DNA from: Sinimarinibacterium flocculans
Lineage (GTDB): Bacteria; Pseudomonadota; Gammaproteobacteria; Nevskiales; Nevskiaceae
DNA length: 64,000 bases
Direction of reading: 5' to 3'
NCBI RefSeq assembly: GCF_003201205.1
Contig: NZ_QICN01000003.1
Coordinates: 434,001 to 498,000 of the forward strand
Positions 35,005 to 41,851 of the stretch are shown piece by piece. Position 1 is the stretch's first letter. The number at the start of each line of letters is the position of its first letter. The notes under the pieces are model-generated. The model saw only the letters and a list, made by a program, of their open reading frames with translations, did no database searches and was not told the origin of the DNA. A program made the position numbers and the translations under genes.

Positions 35005-36206
35005 GTCCGCGCATGCGCTGGCTCGTCCCCGTCGTCGCGGCGCTGCTCGGCGCCTGCGGCGGCGGGGGCGGTGGTACCGATCCGGGGCCGGTTCCGACGG
35101 CGCCGCCGCCGGATCGGTACGTCTTCGACCTGCCGCCGGGCTTCCCGGAACCGCGGGCGCCCGCCGACATGTCGGTCGCCATGGTCGAGCTGGGCCGGCA
35201 CCTGTTCTACGACCCGCGGCTCGCGGCAGGCGGCAACGGCTCCTGCGCGAGCTGCCATGAACAGCGGCTGGGCTTCACCGACGCACGCACGACCTCGCTT
35301 GCCCCGGGTGGCGACGTGCATCCGCGCAATGCGCAGACGCTGGTCAATGCGGTCTACAACGCGCGACAGAACTGGGCCAATCCGAACGTCCGCACCTTGC
35401 GCGAGCAGGCTTTGCTGGTGCTGCTCAACGAGGACCCGGTGGAGCTGGGCTGGGCCGGCCGCGAGCAGCAAATGCTCGACCGCTTCCGTGCCGATGGCGA
35501 CTACGTGCAGCGCTTCGCCGAAGCGTTCCCCGATGCGGCCGAGCCGTTCACGCTCGACAACGTCGCCCGGGCGCTGGCGGCGTTCACCGCGACGCTGATT
35601 TCCGGCAACTCCGCCTTCGACCGCGGCACGATGAGCGCGGCGGCACGAAGCGGCGAGGCCCTGTTCAACTCAGAGCGGCTGGAGTGCCACCACTGCCACA
35701 ACGGCTTCAACTTCGCGAACTCGGTCGTGCACGCGGGCACCACGCTCGACAACATCGAGTACAAGAACACCGGCCTGTACAACATCCGCGGACCGGCAAC
35801 CGGATATCCGCTGGCCAGCGGCAACTACCCGGCGAACAACCCGGGCCTGTACGCGTTCACGTTCCGCGACACGGACATGGGGCGGTTCCGCCCGCCGACG
35901 CTGCGCAATGTGGCGCTGACCGCGCCGTACATGCACGATGGCTCGATCGCGACGCTGCGCGAGGTCGTCGTCGACCATTACGCGCGCGGCGGCCGCCATG
36001 TCGCCGGCGGCCCGTATGCCGGCGACGGCGCGCGCAATCCGAACAAGGACGCCCTGATGATCGGCTTCGCGATCGACGAGAACGAGGTCGCGGACCTGCT
36101 GGCCTTCTTCGACGCCCTGACCGACTGGGATTTCGTCTGTGACGAACGATTCGGCGACCCCTTCGGTCAGATTCCGATGCACGAGGCCTGCCCGGCCTCG
36201 CCCTGA
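35001..36206 (+). CDS. MbnH-like dihaem cytochrome c peroxidase family protein
   Basis: A 401-residue lipoprotein (lipobox LLGAC). It has two c-type haem motifs, C82ASCH86 and C229HHCH233, and the family segment EYKNTGLYNIRG between the second haem and RPPTLRNVALTAPYMHDGS. This is the MbnH (MXAN_0977) subgroup, which oxidises a Trp of its MbnP partner. The GTG at 35001 overlaps the MbnP-like stop as GTGA and keeps the signal peptide; the ATG at 35013 is an alternative. Coupled translation fits a one-to-one enzyme and substrate pair. Confidence 0.88.
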   Translation: MSPRMRWLVPVVAALLGACGGGGGGTDPGPVPTAPPPDRYVFDLPPGFPEPRAPADMSVAMVELGRHLFYDPRLAAGGNGSCASCHEQRLGFTDARTTSLAPGGDVHPRNAQTLVNAVYNARQNWANPNVRTLREQALLVLLNEDPVELGWAGREQQMLDRFRADGDYVQRFAEAFPDAAEPFTLDNVARALAAFTATLISGNSAFDRGTMSAAARSGEALFNSERLECHHCHNGFNFANSVVHAGTTLDNIEYKNTGLYNIRGPATGYPLASGNYPANNPGLYAFTFRDTDMGRFRPPTLRNVALTAPYMHDGSIATLREVVVDHYARGGRHVAGGPYAGDGARNPNKDALMIGFAIDENEVADLLAFFDALTDWDFVCDERFGDPFGQIPMHEACPASP

Positions 36207-36214
36207 CCACCCGC

Positions 36215-36904
36215 ATGGAGCACCCGATGATGCCGACACGCCCCCCGAACCGTCCCTCACGAGCCGCCGCAGCGATGCTCGTCGCCCTGTGCGCGCTCGC
36301 GGCCTGTTCCAGGCCCGCCGCCCCCACGCCGGCCGAGCCCACGGGCGTCGCCACCGCGTCACCGCAGACCGCGGCACAGCCGAGCCTGTGGCGACTCGAC
36401 GCCGAGGCCTCGCAGCTGAGCTTCGTCTCGATCAAGAACGATCGCATCGCCGAGGTCCACCGCTTCACCGATCTCATCGGCACCGTCGATGCCGAGGGCG
36501 AGGCGAACCTGAAGGTCGGGCTCGAGTCGGTGCAGACCGGCATCGAGATCCGCGACCAGCGCATGCGCGAACTGCTGTTCGAGGCCGCGTCCTATCCGCA
36601 GGCGGTGGTCACGCTGAGCGTCGACCCGCAGGTCATCGGTGCCCTGGCGCCGGGCACGTCGCAACTGCTGCGCACGGACGTTCGGCTGGAGTTGCACGGC
36701 CTCGCCGGCACGATGCCGGCGATGCTGCGCGTGACGCGGCTCGACGCCCAGCGCTGGCTCGTCACCAGCGAACAGCCGGTGATCGTCGATGCGGCGGCCT
36801 TCGACCTGGTGGCCGGTGTCGAGCAGCTGCGCGAGGTCGCCGGCCTGCAGTCGATCGCCACCGGCATTCCGGTCAGCTTTGCCTTGAGCTTCGTCGGCTC
36901 GTAG
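36215..36904 (+). CDS. YceI family lipoprotein
   Basis: A 229-residue lipoprotein (lipobox ALAACSR, Cys31) with the YceI lipocalin-like barrel: WRLDAEASQLSFVSIKN, IEIRDQRMRELLFEAASYPQAVVT, and a closing VSFALSFVG. YceI proteins bind isoprenoids or other lipids in the periplasm. It follows the MbnH-like gene by 8 bases and should be in the same transcript. A link to copper is by context only. It converges with rsmB, 7 bases away. Confidence 0.88.
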   Translation: MEHPMMPTRPPNRPSRAAAAMLVALCALAACSRPAAPTPAEPTGVATASPQTAAQPSLWRLDAEASQLSFVSIKNDRIAEVHRFTDLIGTVDAEGEANLKVGLESVQTGIEIRDQRMRELLFEAASYPQAVVTLSVDPQVIGALAPGTSQLLRTDVRLELHGLAGTMPAMLRVTRLDAQRWLVTSEQPVIVDAAAFDLVAGVEQLREVAGLQSIATGIPVSFALSFVGS

Positions 36905-36911
36905 CCGCGGA

Positions 36912-38150
36912 TCAGGCGACCCGCCGCAGCACGGCGCCGAAGAAGCCGTCGGTGCCGTGCCGGTGGGGCCAGAGCTGCAGGTAGCGCCCGGGGAAGCGGA
37001 CGCCCTGCGCGGCGAGCACGTCGCCGGCGTCGACAGGTTCGAATGAGGGATGGCCGGCAAGGAAGGCCTCGACCACGGCGGCGTTCTCGGCATCGAGCAG
37101 GCTGCAGGTCCCGTAGACCAGGCGTCCGCCCGCTCGCACGTGGCGCGCCGCGCGTTCGAGGATCTGTCGCTGCTGCGCGGCCAGCGCCGCGACATCGAGC
37201 GGCTTGAGCCGCGCCTCCGGCTGGCGACGCCAGGTCCCGGTGGCCGAGCAGGGCGCGTCGACCAGCACGGCATCGAAAGTCGTTTCGTCGGGCACCGTGT
37301 CGAGCGCGTGCACGCGCACGCAGCCGACGCCGGCGCGCTGCAACCGCGGGCCGAGGCGCTGCAGACGCTGCGCGTCGATGTCGATCGCCCAGAGCTCGCC
37401 GCTGTCCCGCATCGCCGCCGCCAGCGCCAGGGTCTTGCCGCCGGCGCCCGCGCACCAGTCGGCGATGCGCTCGCCCGGCCGCGCGCCGACGAGCAAGGCC
37501 AGCAACTGGCTGCCCTCGTCCTGCGGCTCGATCCAGCCGTCGCGGAACGCGGCGAGCTGCTGCAGGGGCGCGCGGCCGGCGAGCCGCAGCCCCAGCGGCG
37601 CCCACGGTGTCGGCCCGGCATCCACGTTCGCCGCGGCGAGCGCCTCGATCGCCTGCTCAGGCGCGCACTTGAGCGCGTTCACGCGCAGGTCCACCGGTGC
37701 CTGCTGCGCGAGCGCGGCGGCGAGCGCACGGGTTTCCCCGGCACCGATCGCTGCGTCCCAGGCGGCGTACACCGTGTCCGGAAGGTTGAGGGCTTCGGCC
37801 GGCGTCAGCGTCGTGGCGTCGAACTGCGCCAGCCGTGCGGCCAGCGCCGCGGCGTCGGCCACGCCGAGGCGCGTCAGGGACTCCGCATCGCTCATGCCGG
37901 TGTCGAGTGCATGCACGGCGCAGAGGGCCGCCGGTTCCCTGCGACCCGCGACGCGCTGCAGGCGTCGCAGGTTACGCAGGCTGCCGTAGACGAGCTCGGT
38001 GACGCGGGCGCGGTCGCGGCCACCCATGGCCCGGCGCTCGCGGAAGGTCGCCTGCAACAGGCGGTCGGCCGCGCGTCCTTCGCGCAGCACCGTTCCCAGC
38101 ACCTCGCAGGCGAGCTGCCACTGCGCGGGAAAGATCCGGGGACGGCTCAT
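36912..38150 (-). CDS. rsmB: RsmB-type rRNA cytosine-5 methyltransferase
   Basis: A 412-residue protein with an N-terminal NusB-like RNA-binding part (ACEVLGTVLREGRAADRLLQA) and an m5C methyltransferase domain: IADWCAGAGGKTLALA for S-adenosylmethionine, VDAPCSATGTWRRQPE with one catalytic Cys, and VYGTCSLLDAEN with the second. RsmB modifies C967 of 16S rRNA in E. coli. It is not next to fmt or def here, unlike the classic arrangement. It may instead be a related RsmB/Nol1 paralogue. Confidence 0.85.
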   Translation of the reverse strand: MSRPRIFPAQWQLACEVLGTVLREGRAADRLLQATFRERRAMGGRDRARVTELVYGSLRNLRRLQRVAGRREPAALCAVHALDTGMSDAESLTRLGVADAAALAARLAQFDATTLTPAEALNLPDTVYAAWDAAIGAGETRALAAALAQQAPVDLRVNALKCAPEQAIEALAAANVDAGPTPWAPLGLRLAGRAPLQQLAAFRDGWIEPQDEGSQLLALLVGARPGERIADWCAGAGGKTLALAAAMRDSGELWAIDIDAQRLQRLGPRLQRAGVGCVRVHALDTVPDETTFDAVLVDAPCSATGTWRRQPEARLKPLDVAALAAQQRQILERAARHVRAGGRLVYGTCSLLDAENAAVVEAFLAGHPSFEPVDAGDVLAAQGVRFPGRYLQLWPHRHGTDGFFGAVLRRVA

Positions 38151-38245
38151 CGGGAGGCGGGGGCAATGGTCATGTTTTGACCGTTCGTCGGCTGGCTTGA
38201 TACAAGGTATTGTGGCTTGACAAACGCGATGACACTATCAGTCGT

Positions 38246-38284
38246 GGTTGGCAGACCATAGACATCGGGTCTACGGAGCCAGCC
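38246..38284 (+). promoter_or_regulatory. Leader hairpin before the 17-residue peptide gene
   Basis: GGTTGGC-AGACC pairs with GGTCT and GCCAGCC around a ten-base loop, with a five-base bulge on the right side. It lies 24 bases before the ATG at 38309. A TTGACA hexamer at 38217 is a possible -35 box, though no good -10 box lies at normal spacing. The hairpin could control translation or stabilise the RNA. Confidence 0.5.
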
Positions 38285-38308
38285 ATCTTTCGCAATCGGA
38301 GGTCGATC

Positions 38309-38362
38309 ATGGCTGCCAAGAAAGCTGCGAAGAAGGCTGCAAAGAAGACCAAGAAGAAGTAA
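38309..38362 (+). CDS. 17-residue Lys/Ala-rich peptide (histone-tail-like)
   Basis: The frame reads MAAKKAAKKAAKKTKKK and stops. It has a very strong ribosome site, TCGGAGGTCGATC, immediately before the ATG and a strong intrinsic terminator 28 bases after the stop. The composition is that of histone H1-like or AlgP-like tails, which bind DNA or RNA by charge. Ten of 17 residues are basic or Ala-Lys repeats, so it cannot fold alone. It may be a nucleoid peptide, a translation-control leader, or a by-product of a small RNA. The signals on either side make real expression likely. Confidence 0.6.
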   Translation: MAAKKAAKKAAKKTKKK

Positions 38363-38389
38363 GTCGCTGCACCAGCGGTACGCTTCTTC

Positions 38390-38421
38390 GCGGCAGCGCC
38401 TGGCGCTGCCGCGTTTTTGTT
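38390..38421 (+). terminator. Intrinsic terminator
   Basis: An 11-bp perfect stem, GCGGCAGCGCC and GGCGCTGCCGC around a single T, is followed by GTTTTTGTT. It ends the short transcript that carries the 17-residue peptide and isolates it from the REC gene beginning at 38481. Confidence 0.9.
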
Positions 38422-38480
38422 GCGCCACCGTCCGCCGGCGATGCTAGATTGCAGCCCTCTGCACGCCACCGGGAGCTGGC

Positions 38481-39455
38481 ATGGGCGAACGCATCGCGCT
38501 GGTCGTCGACGATTCCAAGTCGGCCCGCTTCGCATTGCGCAAGTACCTGGAGGGGCACGCGTTTCGCGTCGACACGGCCGACAGTGCCCGCGCCGCCTAC
38601 GCCTGGCTGCAGGACCAGCGCCCGGACCTGATCTTCCTCGATCACGTGATGCCCGGCGAGGATGGCTTCGCCGCGCTGCAGCACATCAAGGACGATCCGC
38701 AGACCGCCGGAATTCCGGTGGTGATCTGCTCGTCCAACGAGGGCGGCGCCTTCGTCGCCGAGGCGCGCAGCCGCGGTGCGGCCGAAGTGCTGCAGAAGCC
38801 GCCGAGCCCGGACCAGCTGCAACGCGTCCTCAAGCAGATCGAGACCCTGTCGGCTGCGGCGCCGGCACCGGTGCCCTCCGCGCCCGCCGGGCAACCGCAT
38901 CCCGTTCCGACCGCGCCCGCCGTCGACACCTCGGTGGCGGCAGCGCCCGCCCGGACCGCCGCGGCGACACCGGCTGCCGCCGACGCCGGCGAGCTGCGGG
39001 AACTGCGCGAATCGCTGGACCTGCTGCGCGCCGATCTCGCCACCGCGAGCACCGACAGCGCGCAGATCACGCAGGCGCTCGAGGCGCGCGCGGGCGCAAT
39101 CGAGGCGCGCCTCAACGCGATCGAGCAGCGTCTCGGCAGCGACCTGGCGAACGTGCACAAGCACCTCGAACGCGAGATCGAGAGCCTGCGCCGCCACGGC
39201 GATCAGGCGGTCGAGGCGCTGCGCAGCCAGTACGAGGCGGCGCTGGAGGCCCTGCGCGAAGAGCAGCGTCAGACGATGGACGCCCTGCACCAGCAGCGTG
39301 CGCAGGACCACGACGCCCGGCGCCAGCAGTTCGACGTCGAACTGCGCGCGGTGCACGAACAGTTCCGCGAGGAGCTGGCGCAGGCGATGCAGTCGGCACG
39401 CGAGCAGGCGCTGCAGGACGTTCGCGCCCGCCTGCTGGCGGCGCTGGGCGAATAG
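38481..39455 (+). CDS. Receiver domain with long coiled-coil output
   Basis: A 324-residue protein. Residues 1-120 are a response-regulator receiver: Asp10/Asp11, phosphorylation site Asp54 in FLDHVMPGEDG, Lys106 in LQKPPSP. A Pro/Ala-rich linker spans about 125-165. Residues 165-320 are an almost unbroken charged coiled coil (ELRELRESLDLLRADLA ... EQALQDVRARLLA). There is no DNA-binding or enzymatic output domain, so it probably acts by protein contact. No histidine kinase is adjacent. Start ATG has GGGAGCTGGC upstream. Confidence 0.88.
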   Translation: MGERIALVVDDSKSARFALRKYLEGHAFRVDTADSARAAYAWLQDQRPDLIFLDHVMPGEDGFAALQHIKDDPQTAGIPVVICSSNEGGAFVAEARSRGAAEVLQKPPSPDQLQRVLKQIETLSAAAPAPVPSAPAGQPHPVPTAPAVDTSVAAAPARTAAATPAAADAGELRELRESLDLLRADLATASTDSAQITQALEARAGAIEARLNAIEQRLGSDLANVHKHLEREIESLRRHGDQAVEALRSQYEAALEALREEQRQTMDALHQQRAQDHDARRQQFDVELRAVHEQFREELAQAMQSAREQALQDVRARLLAALGE

Positions 39456-39475
39456 CGCCGACAAGACGGCGGCGA

Positions 39476-39853
39476 TCAGGCGCCGCGAAGCGCGGCCACC
39501 AGCAGCAGTGCCCAGCCGGCGAGCAGCAACATCCCGCCGAACGGCGTGATCGCCCCCAGCACGCGCACGCCGCTGAGGCACAGCGCGTAGAGGCTGCCGC
39601 TGAACAGCAGCACGCCGAGCGCGAAACCCGCACCCGCCCATTGCAGCGGCGCACTGGTGCCGAGCTGGCGCAGCAGCAGACCGACGCCGAGCAGCGCAAG
39701 CGCGTGATACATCTGGTATTCGACCGCGGTCTTCCACACCACGAGCAGTTCCGCGCTCAGGCGCGTCTTGAGTGCGTGGGCGCCGAAGGCGCCCAGCGCG
39801 ACGCCGAGAAACCCGTAGACCGCGCCAAGCGCCAGCCAGAAAGCGGGCGTCAC
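39476..39853 (-). CDS. DUF423 family membrane protein
   Basis: A 125-residue protein with four membrane helices and the family signature FLGVALGAFGAHALKTRL near the N-terminus and VLGAITPFGGMLLLAGW near the C-terminus. The function of this widespread inner membrane family is unknown. Its start overlaps the upstream reductase stop as ATGA. Confidence 0.9.
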   Translation of the reverse strand: MTPAFWLALGAVYGFLGVALGAFGAHALKTRLSAELLVVWKTAVEYQMYHALALLGVGLLLRQLGTSAPLQWAGAGFALGVLLFSGSLYALCLSGVRVLGAITPFGGMLLLAGWALLLVAALRGA

Positions 39854-41031
39854 GGCTGCACCTCGACGACGCGGAACACGATGCCGGCGGCCTGCAGACG
39901 CGCGATCAGCGCATCGCCCATCGCCCGCGCCGGCGTCAGCACGCCGCCACCCGCAGGCAGTGCGTCATGCGCCAGGCACAGCGCCGACTCGGCCAGCATC
40001 TTCGCGGTTTCGCCGTAGCCCGGATCGCCGCCGCTGACCTCGCAGCGCACACGCCGCCCGCCGCCTTCGCCGATGAAGGTCACGCGAAACCAGCCCTTCG
40101 CCCGCTGCCGCGCGTCCGGCCCCTGCCCGGGCTCGCGCAGCGCCAGCAGGCGCCGGCGCGTCGGGCCGAACTGGCTGCCGACCAGCGCCGCGCCGGCGCC
40201 GCCGGCCAGCGCCAGCGCGCTGGGCAGCTTCTTGACCTGGAGGAAGTGGCCGTAGCGGAAATCCGGACCGTAGCGGTCGATCGTCGCGGCGCTGTGGCGC
40301 ACGATCTGCGGGTCGATGCTCGGCATCGGCAGTGTCCACGTACCCAGCTCGCGCACGTAGCGAAGACCGCGATGGATCGCGCCGACGCGTCGCGCCTGCT
40401 CGGGGCGCTCGGCGCGGCGGCGTGCGCGTGCCACACGGGCGTAAGTGCCCAGGCGCGAGAACGCGGTGATCGCCGAATGCAGGGTGCCGCCGGAGAACTG
40501 CCCGCCGGCGCGCACGAATCCCTGCACGCGCAGCGGCACGTTCTCCGGCAGCTGCTGCACGGTGAACCAGCAGCCCAAGTCGTGCGGAATGCTGTCGAAG
40601 CCGCAGCAGTGCACGATGCGCGCGCCGCTGGCGCGCGCCGCCGCGTCGTAGCGCAGCCACATGCGGTCGACGAATTCCGGCTCGCCGGTGAGATCGACGT
40701 AGTCGGTACCGGCCGCAGCGCAGGCGGCGACCAGCCCCTCGCCGTAGCGGATGTACGGCCCGACCGTGGTGATGACGACGCGCGCGCTGCGTGCCAGGCG
40801 TTGCAGCGAGGCCGGATCGTCGACGTCGGCCTCGATCAGCGGCAGCTCGCGGCAGTGGGCGGCGGCGTCGGTCAGGCGCGCGCGCACCACGCGCAGCTTG
40901 TCCGGATTGCGCCCCGCGAGCGCCCAGCGCAGCGCGCGACCGCCGGCGCGGGCCAAGTACTCGGCGACGAGCTGACCGGTGAAGCCGGTCGCGCCGAACA
41001 GGACGATGTCGTAGGGACGTTCGGTGGGCAT
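39850..41031 (-). CDS. Saccharopine dehydrogenase-like oxidoreductase
   Basis: A 393-residue protein with an N-terminal Rossmann fold (IVLFGATGFTGQLVAEYLA) and the conserved TTVGPYIRYGEGLVAACA and YVDLTGEPEF segments. This is the group containing trans-acting enoyl reductases of lipid synthesis as well as uncharacterised proteins, rather than true lysine-pathway enzymes. It is the first gene of a two-gene unit with DUF423. Confidence 0.88.
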   Translation of the reverse strand: MPTERPYDIVLFGATGFTGQLVAEYLARAGGRALRWALAGRNPDKLRVVRARLTDAAAHCRELPLIEADVDDPASLQRLARSARVVITTVGPYIRYGEGLVAACAAAGTDYVDLTGEPEFVDRMWLRYDAAARASGARIVHCCGFDSIPHDLGCWFTVQQLPENVPLRVQGFVRAGGQFSGGTLHSAITAFSRLGTYARVARARRRAERPEQARRVGAIHRGLRYVRELGTWTLPMPSIDPQIVRHSAATIDRYGPDFRYGHFLQVKKLPSALALAGGAGAALVGSQFGPTRRRLLALREPGQGPDARQRAKGWFRVTFIGEGGGRRVRCEVSGGDPGYGETAKMLAESALCLAHDALPAGGGVLTPARAMGDALIARLQAAGIVFRVVEVQP

Positions 41032-41088
41032 CGGACGAGCCTGTTCGAAAAACGGGCGCCGATCATACGCCCGGCCGCAGCGCGCGGA

Positions 41089-41700
41089 CTACGGATCGAA
41101 GCCGCGACGGCCGACGCGCACATCCTCGACGCGGCCGTTCTCCAGCACGACGATGCGCAGCAACTGGTTGGAGCCGAAGTTGTACGTCCACTCCTCGCGG
41201 TAGACCCGGATCACCGCGTTGTAGCTGTCGTGCAGGCTGCCGCGACGGTGCCGCCGGTCGGGCACGAAGACGTGGTCGGCCACGCGCGCCAGCGGTTCGC
41301 CGCAGCGCGCCAGCAGCCGGTACTTGGTCATGCCGCGCAGGATGTCGGTCTGTCCGCAGCTGCCGGCGCCCTGTTCGGCGAAGCCGTAGCCTTCGGTGCC
41401 GATACTGTGGATACGGCCGTTGCGGATCTGCAGCACGCGCAGGAGCTGGCTCGACCCACGGTTGTAGATCCACTCCTCGATGCTGTCGTGCAGGCCGTAG
41501 CCGTAGCCATGGCCGCGGGGCGACGGCCAGACGTCGACGAAGTCGGGTTCGCCGCAGATCGCGACAGCCTCGGCGGCCAGCATGCCCTCGCTGAGCAGGC
41601 GCGATCCGCAGCGCATCGAACCGCTGGCCGCGGCCGGCGCCGGCGTCAGCCAGGCGCCGAGCAGCAACAGCGCGAGCAGGGCTTTCACACGGGGACTCAT
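41089..41700 (-). CDS. Exported protein with two DUF2845 units
   Basis: A 203-residue protein with a signal peptide (ALLALLLLGAWLTPAPAAA). Two related modules follow, each with Cys, a CGEP motif and a W-x-YN strand: AICGEPDFVD ... EEWIYNRGSSQLLRVLQIRNG and LARCGEPLARV ... EEWTYNFGSNQLLRIVVLENG. The duplication is clear. DUF2845 has no known function. Confidence 0.85.
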   Translation of the reverse strand: MSPRVKALLALLLLGAWLTPAPAAASGSMRCGSRLLSEGMLAAEAVAICGEPDFVDVWPSPRGHGYGYGLHDSIEEWIYNRGSSQLLRVLQIRNGRIHSIGTEGYGFAEQGAGSCGQTDILRGMTKYRLLARCGEPLARVADHVFVPDRRHRRGSLHDSYNAVIRVYREEWTYNFGSNQLLRIVVLENGRVEDVRVGRRGFDP

Positions 41701-41851
41701 GCCCGCAGTTTGCCGCCGAACGCGGCGCGGCGAAACCGCAGGCGCGTCGCGGCGGCCACGCTGTTAGGCTTGCACGTCGTCCGTCGTCGCCCGGATGCTG
41801 AACCTCCGGCGGCGGATCGCGGTCTGACGCCTGTCCATCTCCGACGAATCC

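Noticed and set aside
38147-38428. Minus-strand frame covering the peptide transcript
   Set aside because: It has no ribosome site and its sequence is the complement of the leader, peptide and terminator; the plus-strand signals are much stronger.
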